In this document: positions 40,808-51,310 of the stretch, piece by piece
How positions within the stretch are numbered: the first letter of the stretch is position 1
How the letters are laid out: every line of letters begins with the position of its first letter
Source of the DNA: Mermis nigrescens
Lineage: Eukaryota; Nematoda; Enoplea; Mermithida; Mermithidae
NCBI GenBank assembly: GCA_036768485.1
Contig: JAVLUZ010000650.1
Location: 329,161-393,160 of the forward strand
Length of the DNA: 64,000 bases
Direction: 5' to 3'
The notes under the pieces: model-generated
The model's input: the letters and a program-made list of their open reading frames with translations, nothing else
Databases searched by the model: none
Told to the model about the DNA's origin: nothing
Program-made: the position numbers and the translations under genes

Positions 40808-41836
40808 ATTAGAAACCCAAGAGTCAAATTTTGAGGGATAACCCCTCCATCTGACCAAGTAATCCATTTTATTACCCCGATTTCGAGTTTTCAAAATTTG
40901 TTCAACAACGTATAAATCGTCCGATGACTCGTCAATCTTTTGCAATTCTGGTTCGTAAAAAATGCCCTCAAGCTTTTCGCCCTTCTGATCTTCCAACACA
41001 TAAACGGGGGGTGTTCGAGCGAGCCTTTCCGCAATAATTAAAAATTCCTCCATCCAGTTGGGCCAATACCCCTTTTCGAATGTTCGCTTCACTTTACTTA
41101 TGCGTACTTTATCGCCTATGTTAAATTTAAATATAGGGTTCTTTTTAGCGATTCTAAATGCTTTGTTTAAAATTTCTCGCTCATTCTCCCGAGTTACATT
41201 CGCCGGAAATGTACCTATGGTCCTATGAAACGAATGATTATAGTTGTAGAGCAAATTGGGTAGAATATCTATGTACCGGTACGTGTTATTTTTTGTGAAA
41301 TATCTCCACATTTTTTCCTTCAACGTACGGTTGAATCGCTCAACCACAGATGCTTTTAATTCGCTTTTTGTTACAAAAAAATCGATAAATTCAGATTTTA
41401 GAAATTTCTGTACTTCTTTATTGATAAATTCTTTTCCCGCATCCGTTTGCAATTTGTATGGTTTTCGACTGAGAAAAATTTGCTTGAAAGCTTCGAGAAC
41501 ATCTTTTGAACTTTTCGTTTTCAATGGTACCGACCAGGCAAACTTTGAAAACAGGTCTATACAGTTCAACAAATACTTAAACCCGTCGTTGAACTCGCTG
41601 AGCGATTGCAAGTCGGCAAGATCTGCTTGCCATTGTTCGTCAATGCTACTTACAAGCACTCTATTCCGCGAATAGCGTTTTTTGGTTGGCTTGTGTAAAG
41701 TATACGTTGGTTGTTTTTCTAACCATTCTTTTATTTTTGATTTAGGAAATTTCTTTTTGGCTCTGAGATACAGCTGGTTTGCACCAGTATACCCAGTCTT
41801 ACTATCATAATAAAGCTTTTTTAATATTTTATTCAT
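40793..41836 (-). CDS. Polinton retrovirus-type integrase with C-terminal chromodomain
   Basis: 347 residues. It inserts the element's DNA ends into the host, making the 6-bp duplication. The N-terminal YYDSKTGYTGANQLYLRAK and QPTYTLHKP blocks are typical of Polinton integrases. The catalytic triad is D72 (WQADLADLQ), D132 (LQTDAGKEF) and E166 (VVERFNRTLKEK). The central SH3-like part includes FNIGDKVRISKVKRTFEKGY. The C-terminus is a chromodomain (YVVEQILKTRN, then DYLVRWRGYPSKFDSWV), which could direct integration to marked chromatin. The frame is intact. The TATAAATA box at 41869-41876 is 33 bp upstream. The 3' end overlaps the polymerase remnant's by 15 bp. Confidence 0.95.
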   Translation of the reverse strand: MNKILKKLYYDSKTGYTGANQLYLRAKKKFPKSKIKEWLEKQPTYTLHKPTKKRYSRNRVLVSSIDEQWQADLADLQSLSEFNDGFKYLLNCIDLFSKFAWSVPLKTKSSKDVLEAFKQIFLSRKPYKLQTDAGKEFINKEVQKFLKSEFIDFFVTKSELKASVVERFNRTLKEKMWRYFTKNNTYRYIDILPNLLYNYNHSFHRTIGTFPANVTRENEREILNKAFRIAKKNPIFKFNIGDKVRISKVKRTFEKGYWPNWMEEFLIIAERLARTPPVYVLEDQKGEKLEGIFYEPELQKIDESSDDLYVVEQILKTRNRGNKMDYLVRWRGYPSKFDSWVSNLVKL

Positions 41837-41868
41837 TTTTTATCTTTAAAAGTTATACAAAAAATTGT

Positions 41869-41876
41869 TATTTATA
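41869..41876 (-). promoter_or_regulatory. TATAAATA box for the integrase gene
   Basis: Minus-strand TATAAATA is 33 bp before the ATG at 41836. Confidence 0.8.
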
Positions 41877-41898
41877 AGTTAATAGCACTGGTTTTTTA

Positions 41899-42225
41899 TT
41901 ACAACAAACAATTTACATGATGACAAATACAATTATCATAAAAATTTTCAAACAGGTTTCGACCATTTGAATTGAAATGATGCCATAAACCAAATAATTC
42001 GTCCAAATCTTTTTCGAGTACACAGTGTTTAACATCCTGTGCGAACTGCCAGAATGCTTCTCGTTTGTCTTCGGATCTCTTCTCCTTTTTATACTCGTCA
42101 TCTATCAGTCGCCAGAAAAAGGAACCCATGCTCTGTACATCTCGATTCGTTATAAAGCGCTTGCTGGCCTTTTCAGTCAGTTTCAGAATAAAATGGTGAA
42201 ACGTGAGCTCTCCTGGTGAAGCCAT
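41899..42225 (-). CDS. Unknown 108-aa protein next to the right terminus
   Basis: The frame begins MASPGELTFHHFILKLTEK. It is helical in character and rich in Phe, Trp, His and charged residues (FFWRLIDDEYKKEKRSEDKR, then FWQFAQDVKHCVLE and LFGLWHHFNS), and ends in a Cys/His cluster (CICHHVNC) that could bind metal. I do not recognise the family. It has its own TATAAATA box (42259-42266, 34 bp upstream), which supports it as a real gene of the element. Confidence 0.7.
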   Translation of the reverse strand: MASPGELTFHHFILKLTEKASKRFITNRDVQSMGSFFWRLIDDEYKKEKRSEDKREAFWQFAQDVKHCVLEKDLDELFGLWHHFNSNGRNLFENFYDNCICHHVNCLL

Positions 42226-42258
42226 CTTTTAGGAATGAATTTTGAGCAAAACTTCTCA

Positions 42259-42266
42259 TATTTATA
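42259..42266 (-). promoter_or_regulatory. TATAAATA box for the 108-aa gene
   Basis: Minus-strand TATAAATA is 34 bp before the ATG at 42225 and a few bases inside the right terminal repeat. Confidence 0.8.
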
Positions 42267-42269
42267 GAC

Positions 42270-42512
42270 AAAAAAGGAAATTGTGCGCTGGCGGACTTGA
42301 ACCCCTTTCATTCAATCATTAGTCAACGCCCACTTCACTCGCGCCATACACTCGCTTTATTTAACACACGCGCATACGTGCTTTGCTGCCTGCGTCTATA
42401 CTTCAACGTTGCTCCCTCAGCCTACCTCAGGGAGCAGATTTTTACGTCATCGCCTATGTTATAACATAGGCTATCCTACAACGTTGCCCCCAGGCTGACA
42501 GCCATTACTACT
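42270..42512 (-). repeat. Polinton right terminal inverted repeat (243 bp)
   Basis: Reverse complement of 33327-33570 with a few differences. It carries the same 20-bp palindrome (42452-42471) and hairpin. It ends CCATTACTACT at 42512, followed by the TACATG duplication. Confidence 0.95.
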
Positions 42513-42518
42513 TACATG
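42513..42518. repeat. Polinton target site duplication, right
   Basis: TACATG, identical to 33321-33326. Confidence 0.92.
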
Positions 42519-44900
42519 AAACTGAATCAGATAACACAAAAAATTTATGAAAAAATCCTTTTTTAATAGAGGTGCAAAAGAAATTCTTACATAAGAAAAG
42601 ACAACTTTATAGTGATTAGAATTTTTAGTTGGTATGATTTATTTCTTAATATACTTTGTCATTTTTAGTTGTTCTGCTGAGTTGGTCGAACCAAAATTCT
42701 GGAGTTAAATAAAAAACAAAACTTATTGAGATTGGCGTCATTGAATCCTTTAGTTCATTACTGGCCTCGTAACAGTTGAGAAAAAGATATGTATGCATGC
42801 TTCGAAGCAATTATTAATGGTGATTCTATACTTTTAATCAGAAATTTTTGTAGAAAAATGTAAGGAGACTTAGCAATGCCTTACGGTGAAACGACTTGGA
42901 ATGCTACGCCAGTGGGAGCCAAAACGGGCGTCATTTACCCCTATGGATTAATATTCTCTTTTTTGCATTAAATTAAAATCATCCATATACATGGTTGATT
43001 GATGAATTATTAAGTGTAGCAATAGGTCTTATACACACATAATTCTGATGTTATAAAAATTTTGAACTAAATCGAAACAATAAATACAGCAATGAAAAAT
43101 GTTGAAATCGAAAAAGGATTTATGTACTTTACTGTAGAAAGTACTATGTACTTATATAAAATCTGGAATCCATTTTTGAATATTAGAAAATTCTATTTCA
43201 AATCAAAACTTGTATTAAAATCTAAATTCAGGCATTCAAAAATTCAAAAGTCAAAGTGTTTTTGAATTAAGCAGAATAAAATCTTTCTTCGTGATAAATG
43301 TCTTCAAAAACATGTTAAATAGAAGGTTTTGCGGAATCTACACGTTAAACAGGAAGGTACACACACCTATTTATCCACATTTCAAATTACAAGTCGCTAT
43401 TTTTTAATTCATTTGACTTTCCTTGCCACACGTCACAAATTTAGTCGAAATTATTGCACACAAGAGCTAAGCCATCCGTCTAGCTGACATAAATCTCCCA
43501 TTCGTTGAAAACAATAGTGCGCGCGTACTGCGCACTAGCACAATTTGGTCATCATACACAGAACGCACGCTCGCAGGCTGTACCTACATACATCATACGT
43601 TTACCTACCTACATCTTTTTTCTCAAATTCGGCCTGATGAATCTGTAATTTATTATGCTGTGACACTTGAGTAATCTATAACTGAGTTGCGACCTGGCGA
43701 AAATTGGTCGTTTTCTTGACTTAAATTTGCAAAATTCTTGTCAAATGCCTGTTATACAAGAGAGATACAAATTTTTGCCAAATTCTTGTAATACAAACCG
43801 CTTGTTTCTTATGCACCGTTATTTGTGGACCGGACTGTATGTTTCATTTAATTAGCTGCAAATCCTCACATAATAAATAAAATAAAATAAAATACATGTC
43901 ATTCGACAGAAAATTGAATGATCTTTCTAATGAAGTATAATTTAGCTAGATGCAATGAAGTTGTGACAAACTAAAATTGCTAAACCAGTAGATTCGTGAA
44001 ATTGTGTGAAAACGACGGTCTCACAAAAGTTCGGTCTCTGACAGTAAGCTGGCAGATTGCAATCATGGATGCACAGCACAGCCGATTGGGGGATGGGGGA
44101 CAGCCGGTATACGAGGGGGTCAAAAATTGAGCTTTTTTTGGTTAAAATGACCTCAAAATTTGGTATAAGCGTTAAACTAGCGTTAAAACAAGTTACATAT
44201 TATGTACACAGTTTCTGATCATTTTGAAACAATTTTGAAAAAAATTTTTAATTTGCATCCGTTTTGGGCCTTCATTTTGCCGCATTTTCCCGCAAAATTT
44301 TTCTTTTTCTCCATTCTGGGGGTCTAGACTCCCAAACCCCCTCGCGTGCATGTCTGGTATAGCACTGATATGATATATAGTTGTAACCACACCTGGGCGT
44401 GGGGGTTTGGGGGGGTATGCACCCCCAGAAACAAAATACCCCCCCCCCAGAAATCAAAATACCCCCCCAGAATTCAATTTCTGAAAATTTTTTTCGTTTT
44501 TTTCGCAATTTTTTGATGCCAATGGATAGTGCTTGATGAGAAACGTCGAAAAATGGTGTTTTTATCGCCATACCACCATTTTTAAGGCAATTTTTTTGAC
44601 CTTCAAAAAAATCTTGCACCACCCCAGAAATTTCTTGCTGCCCACGTATGGTTGTAACTCTCTACTGTCGACAAAAAGTCTTACAATTTATGCACGAAGT
44701 TATGTGAAACAAATTATGTATAGCTGCGGCACATTCGCAATTGGTAAACTTCAGTGTGCACGTCAAATGTGCTTTCAGGAGTTTTTGTTTTCAAAACTAA
44801 GAATCTTATTAATATCCCTACGATTTTTCAGATCGATTTATACTTCATTTTTTTAAATTCGTACATTCAGCGTTATGAAAGGCATTTGTCAGCGTTATGG
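42519..44900. other. Host sequence right of the Polinton, no gene seen
   Basis: AT-rich, with fragments of the dispersed foldback-arm family at 44060-44640 (TCATTTTGCCGCATTTTCC, CATTCTGGGGGTCTAG, GCATGCATGTCTGG-type blocks). The stretch 44690-44960 matches 53870-54110 near the unit boundary (CAGTGTGCACGTCAAATG, CCCTACGATTTTTCAGATCG). Confidence 0.45.
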
Positions 44901-44941
44901 AAAGCATTTGTTTGTAAACTTTTGCAATATTTTGCAATTGC

Positions 44942-45136
44942 ACCGCCCTTGGCAGTATTATGATGATAGTTTTTGCAGTTTATTTGAGTCGTAAGAGATC
45001 CAATCGTTTACTCCCACAACATGACTCGGAGGAACCTAATTCTAGCGTCATCGAAATGAATATGAGACAAAAACTGCTAAAAGACGCTGGATACGATGAT
45101 GAGAACATAGTGAAACTACAGATTAGAATTTCTTAA
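44942..45136 (+). CDS. Transmembrane/cytoplasmic tail exon, copy 1 (host gene family)
   Basis: An open frame from ~44942 reads a hydrophobic segment (ALGSIMMIVFAVYL), a basic stop-transfer SRKRSNR, an acidic linker and the family tail MRQKLLKDAGYDDENIVKLQ, ending TAA at 45134-45136. Closely related tails end at 29709, 54279 and 63387. The layout (short ectodomain end, one membrane span, ~45-residue tail) is that of the last exon of a single-pass receptor or adhesion protein. The 5' border is uncertain. The tail's conserved ...GYDDE.IVKLQ motif may be a protein-interaction site (inference). Confidence 0.55.
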   Translation, partial: TALGSIMMIVFAVYLSRKRSNRLLPQHDSEEPNSSVIEMNMRQKLLKDAGYDDENIVKLQIRIS

Positions 45137-45139
45137 AAT

Positions 45140-48100
45140 TGCAGCAAAATTTGTTTGTTTTTCAAAAAGCCCCACGAAAATCATATGTATATCTTGTCCA
45201 GTAGAGGTATTAGACACATATCATCAAGCTCTGAGTTGGCCTTCTAAATTTGGAAGGGATCGAAATTTTAAAGTCGTATATTGCAACAACTACATATACA
45301 AAGATAATTGTGTTTTCGAGTGCCCCTCAGCCAGCTATATGTACTTATTGAAGGAGTAAAAATTTTAAAAAATTTAAGCTGATTTCAGTCTATTTAAGAA
45401 TTATGTTGTATAAAATGGCCACGCAATCGATTTCTCCGTGTTATTTCTAAACTCGACCTTGCTGAAAAAATTATTTAACTCGGTTTATACGTATGGCACA
45501 TTGTAAATAAAAGCAATACTAAAGGTAATAATTCTGCTTGGTCCGTCATGTTTACTTAACCTGATCTATTTGGAAGACTATAGATACGCAAAAGCAATAA
45601 GTTCGGCGCGTCGAAATTTTGGGCATATTAATTCAAAAATAAGCTGAATGCTATTCTGACTTCTTTCAAACGCGCTGATAAATTTATACATTTTCCTTTG
45701 TTGAACTTATAAAAAATACTCATACTTCCAGGGGGCGGATCCAGAATTTTCTGACAGAGGAGTGGTGGCGGACGGAATCCCAAAATTTACTAATAGTGTT
45801 AAAAATTGTCCAAAAAATCCATCAATGATGCTTAAAGCATCTGTTTTTGCCGTCTTTTGATAAACAGAATCATTTATGATCCGGAAAAAAGTTGGAAATT
45901 TTCGAAAAGTTTTCTACGAAAAACGCGCCATGCAAAAATCGGCGCAAAGCACCAAAAATGCTTGCCAAATCTACTCTTCTGGCGTGAAAATAAACTTTTT
46001 AGAGCGCCAAGCAAGTCAGTAAATGTCGTTGATGATTACTGTCCGGTGCAAAGCGCCGGAATCATTTGAAAGATCGTGATAAAAAAATGGCTAAAATCAT
46101 AGAATCATAATGTGACATGCACGTGGGGAGTTTGGGGTGTGGCTTCACCTTACCCAGAATGGAATAATGGAATGTTTTTGGAAAAAAATAAGGCAAAATG
46201 AAGGTCGAAATGGATTATAATTTAAAATTTTGTTTAAAGTGCTTTAAACTGCCTAGAAACTGTGTTAAAACGTATTTTTAACGCTATTCTAGCGCTATAT
46301 CAGTGTTTAAGATCATTTTAGCCAAAGAAAGCTCAATTGTTGACCCCCTCAGACCAGCTAACCTTACACAGATCAGTTATGCTGTTTATCTATGCTCATT
46401 GCCGGAGACTAGTCGTCCCTATCCACCACAGCTATAGGCGGCTTAATATCATGCATATGTGTATCTTTTAGCTAGAGAAGTCAGCCTTTAATGTACGGCA
46501 GAATGTGACTTTGCTGTTTTCAAGCTTCTTAAAATTCATGGCATGACCGAAGCTGACTTGTTTCAATATGCATCAATAGGTATTTAGTTCATTGCATACA
46601 TTTGCCGACAGTTTGTACTTAGAGTCGGCGTGATAGCATAAAAATTAAAATGGGTCCTGTCCTGATTTTAGATTAAGATGTTACCATACATACATGCACA
46701 TCATGGGAATTCTGGGGGAGTGGGTTTGAAATTATAAAGTGCCTTTTTTGGGCTTAAAAATTATGAGTACGCGTTAAAAACATCGCTTTTCGGCGTTCCT
46801 GACGATACTCTAAGACAAAAAAATTTCGGAAATCAAAAAAGTTGCTAAAATTGAACAAAATGTAGTCAAAACATGAGTATAATAGCGCGAAGCGCCGAAA
46901 AATTCGACACTTTAGCGCGAATAGATAGCTTAAAATGCTTTAAAAAGCACGTTTTCTACGAATTTTAAAAAAAATTTTGGGAACTTTCGGGAAATCGCGG
47001 ATTCTGGGGGGAATGAAAAAATTTCTGGGAGAGTTAAGATTTTTCTGGGGGTGGGATGAAAAGCCCCAAACCCCCCAAGATAAGTTATGGATGTTAATAA
47101 CGAAAATTCGGCAATGTCGCGAAATTATTGATAGAAAATGGCAGTTTTGCTTTTACCGCTGAACTTAATTCCTTCATCGGCATTTATAATCTGTGATATT
47201 TTCGGCAAGGCCTTGTAGCTTTGTAGACCCGAAAGGGAAAAGAATCTTAAAAAAGGTTAAAATAGTGTAATTTCTTGCGTGTATTCAGCGTAATTAGGTT
47301 TGCCCAAAAAAATTAGAAAAAATTTTGGACTGAGCCCCAAAAATTAAACTGTTTTTGCAATCCTATAACACGTTTGCTAGAATAAGACTCGCATACGTGT
47401 AAATAATGTATTAATTATACTCATAGGACCTAAAAGGCAAGACGTTGGTCAGGGAGATAAATATTATGAAAAAAGCGAAAAAGTCAAAGCGATCAGGATC
47501 GCCCACGAAATTGTCAGGGCCTTCAAAATCTCCAGGTAGTTTTAAAACAATTATGGTTGTTACATCTCCAGTTTGAACGCATAGCCCCTATGTCGACCTT
47601 CGGTGAAACAATTTCGACATGTAAATGTATCTTCAAGTCATCGTCATTTTACTAGCGCGTTTTTGTGAATATGTGTTGCCAGGTAGTATATAGTTCAAAT
47701 GCGCCAATTTTTTTCGGCCCTTTACGCCAAACAGCCATTTTTTACTTTTAAGAAAGGGCTTTATTAGAAGCGTCAGAAAATTATGTCTTTGACGCATATT
47801 TGCTTCTCTCTTTTGAGCCCATGAAAAGCCTTTTAGAAAAGTTTTTGATTACGCCCACAGGATTCCCATGCTATTTATGTATGTATTTACAAATGTATGT
47901 ATTTACAATGTATACATGTGGTAGCCACCGTATTATTAAGTTATTTCTGAGGCAAAAGTGATTTTTTCGTGTAATGCTTACACTATTTACGACTTCTTAA
48001 AGAAACCATTTTTAAACTACTGTAAATTTTTTTATCTTCTTGTGCCGTATGTTAGTTAATTCTTTTTGTATAATTTGCTCTCAGTTATGCTTAAGAACAT

Positions 48101-49750
48101 CATTGCTTGAAACATTCTAAAGGAAAAGTGTATGAAAAACTACATCTTGAGCTTGTTGTGCAAGTTTCACTATTTTCAAAATGTTGACAATTTTTTCCCC
48201 CATATTATGTTAATTAGTGCTTACTTAAGCTAAAGATTATCTGAACATATCAGTCTTTTTTAAATATTGAAATTCAGGGCGCTTCTCGCCTAGCTCATGA
48301 AAGGGTATGAAAGGCATGGAATTTTTAGACAAATCAGATTAGTATGATCTCAGGGGATAGAGCATAATAATAATTGATGGTAAACGTACTTTATTTTGAC
48401 TAGTCAAAAATAAATTTACGTAGCATGGTATAAAATGTTTTTTACGCCCATGGTCGAATTCTAGTGGAGATTCAAAACTAAATAATGTTTTACGCTCCGT
48501 TTTTATGGCGAAACGCCATTTTTCAGTTTCTGATTTTGCTAAACATTGAAAACGAAAAATTTCCGAGAAAAGTTAAGTGAAATTAAGAGAATAGAGTCGA
48601 AATTATCTATAAAAAATTAGTTACTTTTATACTAAAAGACATCTCTAAAAATACTTAAAGAAGGATCTTTCCTAAGATTTTTTTGGAAATTCAAAACCTT
48701 TGAGAGGGTTGAAAAAATTTCTGCCTGTATTGACTTGAAACCCTCAGCCCCCAGCATACGCTCTAGTGGATAAAGGGGGTATTACTGCTATGTATAGATA
48801 TCGAACATTTTCTGCTCGATTTTTTCGGGACAAAAGTAGTAAGCACAATGTCAAAATAAATTCGGCGACAGACTATCACATAATCGAGTAAAAATGGAAA
48901 AGTCAATATTTTCGGTGACTTCTTTTATTTTCTAAATCTTAATCGATTATTTGAAGCAAGTTAAACTTAACAGTTAGTCCTGTTAAATAATCTATAAAGA
49001 AATGTGATGTCACTAAATTACAGCTTGAAGGGTAAACTTAATTTTAATTTGATTCAAAATTTTTAATTCACTATATTTTCAGATCTCAGTGTACAAGCTG
49101 TGAGTTTTCTTTCTTGGAATCTCTTCTGAGCATGACAGATAGCAACAAATTTTTTCCATTGATTTATGTCACATAGCAAGATTCTACATTTATAATTTTT
49201 TTATTTCTAATGCATTACTGTTAACATTTCTTGTGTGGATTAACTGCTGAAGGTTGCTGTCATACGATGCCAAAATGCCTAAAATGCAAATTTTCTTATA
49301 CAGAATTTTGGAACCTAGATTTAACTGATTTTACGGATATACATGAGCCCCAGTCAGGTTTCAAAAAATTTGAAATCACAATCCATAACTCAGTGTCATA
49401 AACTTATTGTTAAGCTATAACAGCAAAGTCTTTTCTAACAATTTATCTTATTGCAAAATCGCAACCCAAGACTACGATTTTTCAGATCGATTTCTGTTTA
49501 ATTATTTTTTGAAAATTTGTACATTCAGCGTTATGGAAAGCATTTGTTTGTAAACTTTTGCATTATTTTGCAATTGGGTCCTCCGTAAACTTACCAGAGT
49601 TTACACATCTCGCTCTACACCTCATTTTCTATATTAGATTTCAGCAGTCGGTCGGTTATTAATTAGCTGTGCTAGTCATTATTAACAAAAAAATAACTTC
49701 GAGCCCGTACGATCTGTTTGACTGCTTGAGAAAATTATATTTCTTTTCTT
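45140..49750. other. Unit 1 interior, no gene seen
   Basis: It contains a MITE remnant near 45733 (GGGGGCGGATCCAGAATTTT), GGCGCAAAGCACC / GGCGCGAAGCGCC motifs, and an old dispersed repeat at 46690-47150 (CATGGGAATTCTGGGGG). On the minus strand 47390-47640, the equivalent of 56540-56790, reads a peptide with LKLPGDFESPDNFVGDPDRF; it could be an exon of something else, but has no firm borders. Confidence 0.4.
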
Positions 49751-49760
49751 GCACTCACAG

Positions 49761-49918
49761 CTTGGCAGCAGCCAAATCCAATCATGACCGACATAATGCA
49801 TGCTGAATTGGACGAGAATAATGCAAATTCAGGCAGTAATGATACATTATATGATGATGAAATGACGGAGCATTGGATAACTTCACTGGGTGTAAGAGCA
49901 ATACTGCCACACACTTAA
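49761..49918 (+). CDS. Terminal exon with ...ILPHT end, unit 1
   Basis: After a good acceptor (TTTTCTTGCACTCACAG|) the frame reads WQQPNPIMTDIMHAELDENN, an acidic Asn-rich stretch, and HWITSLGVRAILPHT with TAA at 49916-49918. It could be the cytoplasmic tail of an alternative transcript of the same gene family, or a separate short protein from the internal ATG. The exon is identical in unit 2 (58915-59072), and a diverged relative ends at 27474. I do not recognise the domain. Confidence 0.5.
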
Positions 49919-51159
49919 ATTTGTATCATTTTGTAATGCAAAAGTTTTTTGTTGCATAGTGGCAATAATCTTGTGTAAGAATAACGGAAGAATGCAGGCT
50001 TGGCGGTTCTGTGTATGTATAACCCAGTGAAGATGAAGTTTATACCTAGTTTTAAGTGTTAAGTTCAGAGTTTTCTCGGAAAAGCGAGTAAATTTTTGAA
50101 GTATATTTTAACGAAAAATTGGTCTCAAAAATGTATAAATTTAGAAAGTGATGCTTTCCGTGAAAGTAAAGCATTATTCATTATCGAAATTAGCTTCATT
50201 TTTTTCATTTCGGACGATATTTTGTTAGTCTTTTCATACGCGTTCTTACATTTCCTCCTTGGTTTATATTGTAATCTTCAACCACCAAACTCGTGCATGT
50301 GACAGCAGAAAATGGGAAGAAGTGGGCCAATTTTTAACCAAAAGGTGACCAAAAAAACATTTAAAATAATCGAAAAATGCATGCTTTTGCAAAGAATCGG
50401 GGGTGACTGGGTAAAAAATTTCTGACTTAGGGGGTGAGGGGGGACAATGGATCACCCGTGCAACTTGTAGGATTGTGATTCAATCTCTACAATATCTGCA
50501 AAGGATTCGAAGCAAACTGTAGCTGTCGAAAATTTTTGTGTGACAAAAAAGTTTCTGTATTGCTTTTATGCTCAGATTTGAATCGTTCTAAACAGTATCA
50601 AAATCTTTTTTCTACGCAAGATTTCAGCAAAATTAGATTTTCTCTGAAACAAAATAAGAAAGTCACTACGGGTTTTGAGAGTAAACATGCGCTGGGGTTT
50701 AAGATTCTGACCTTTTATAAAAAAATATCAACTAGTTGAAACATTCATGAACAGATTAGATAAATGGCTAAAGTTAAGAATATGGTACTTTTAGGAAAGG
50801 AGCAAAATGAATAAGGAATGCCAAAAATTTTGTTGCTAAAATGGTAGAACATGATAAATTGAAGCGCGACAAAAAAATTGGTGAAAATCTGAGCCATACT
50901 TGCAAAGTTGCAGGCAATTCTCGATTTGAGTGTTGGGTGGGACGATGAAACGGCTCGATCCAAGGACTAACACATTTGTCAGAAATGAATAATATGGGCG
51001 CGGAAGCTGTTTGAAATTTTAAAAAACTTTAAAAAAAATTTCATATTTTTTTGCATATTTTTTTCGGTCTTACATGATAAGATATTCGAAAATCTAAGAA
51101 GGATTAGGCTAAGTATATCTGAAAAGGTGTTTTAAGCCGCTCAGGTCGAGGTCGCTCCT
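49919..51159. other. Unit 1 between terminal exon and VNTR, no gene seen
   Basis: Short frames at 50096, 50264 and 50536 recur identically in unit 2, but only because the whole unit is duplicated. The segment 50870-50985 is the reverse complement of 5930-6040. Confidence 0.45.
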
Positions 51160-51295
51160 GCTCAGGTCGATGTATAGATGCTTAGGTCGATGTATAGATG
51201 CTTAGATCGATGTATAGATGCTTAGATCGATGTATAGATGCTTAGGTCGATGTATAGATGCTTAGGTCGATTTATAGATGCTTAATTCGACGTAA
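51160..51295. repeat. 20-bp VNTR, six copies (unit 1)
   Basis: Units of GTCGATGTATAGATGCTTAG (A/G variants), six copies, immediately left of the hAT insertion. Unit 2 has nine. Confidence 0.92.
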
Positions 51296-51310
51296 ATTGG
51301 GTATCTACAT

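Larger units (their letters stand above)
33327..42512. mobile_element. Polinton/Maverick (adintovirus-like) element, 9,186 bp
   Basis: The element is bounded by ~244-bp inverted repeats starting 5'-AGTAGTAATGG and a 6-bp target duplication, and carries the hallmark Polinton set: major and minor capsid proteins, adenain-like protease, packaging ATPase and retrovirus-type integrase. It is shorter than typical 15-20-kb Polintons because the DNA polymerase is reduced to its N-terminal part. Eight structural genes point left. A TBP homologue, an Hsp20-like gene, the polymerase remnant, the integrase and one small unknown occupy the right side. Most frames are intact and the flanking duplication is perfect, so the insertion is fairly young. 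The protease frame is broken. Confidence 0.95.

Noticed and set aside
50096..50739. Short frames identical between units (also 59250-59894)
   Set aside because: Identity comes from recent duplication of the whole unit, not from coding constraint; no motifs or splice support.
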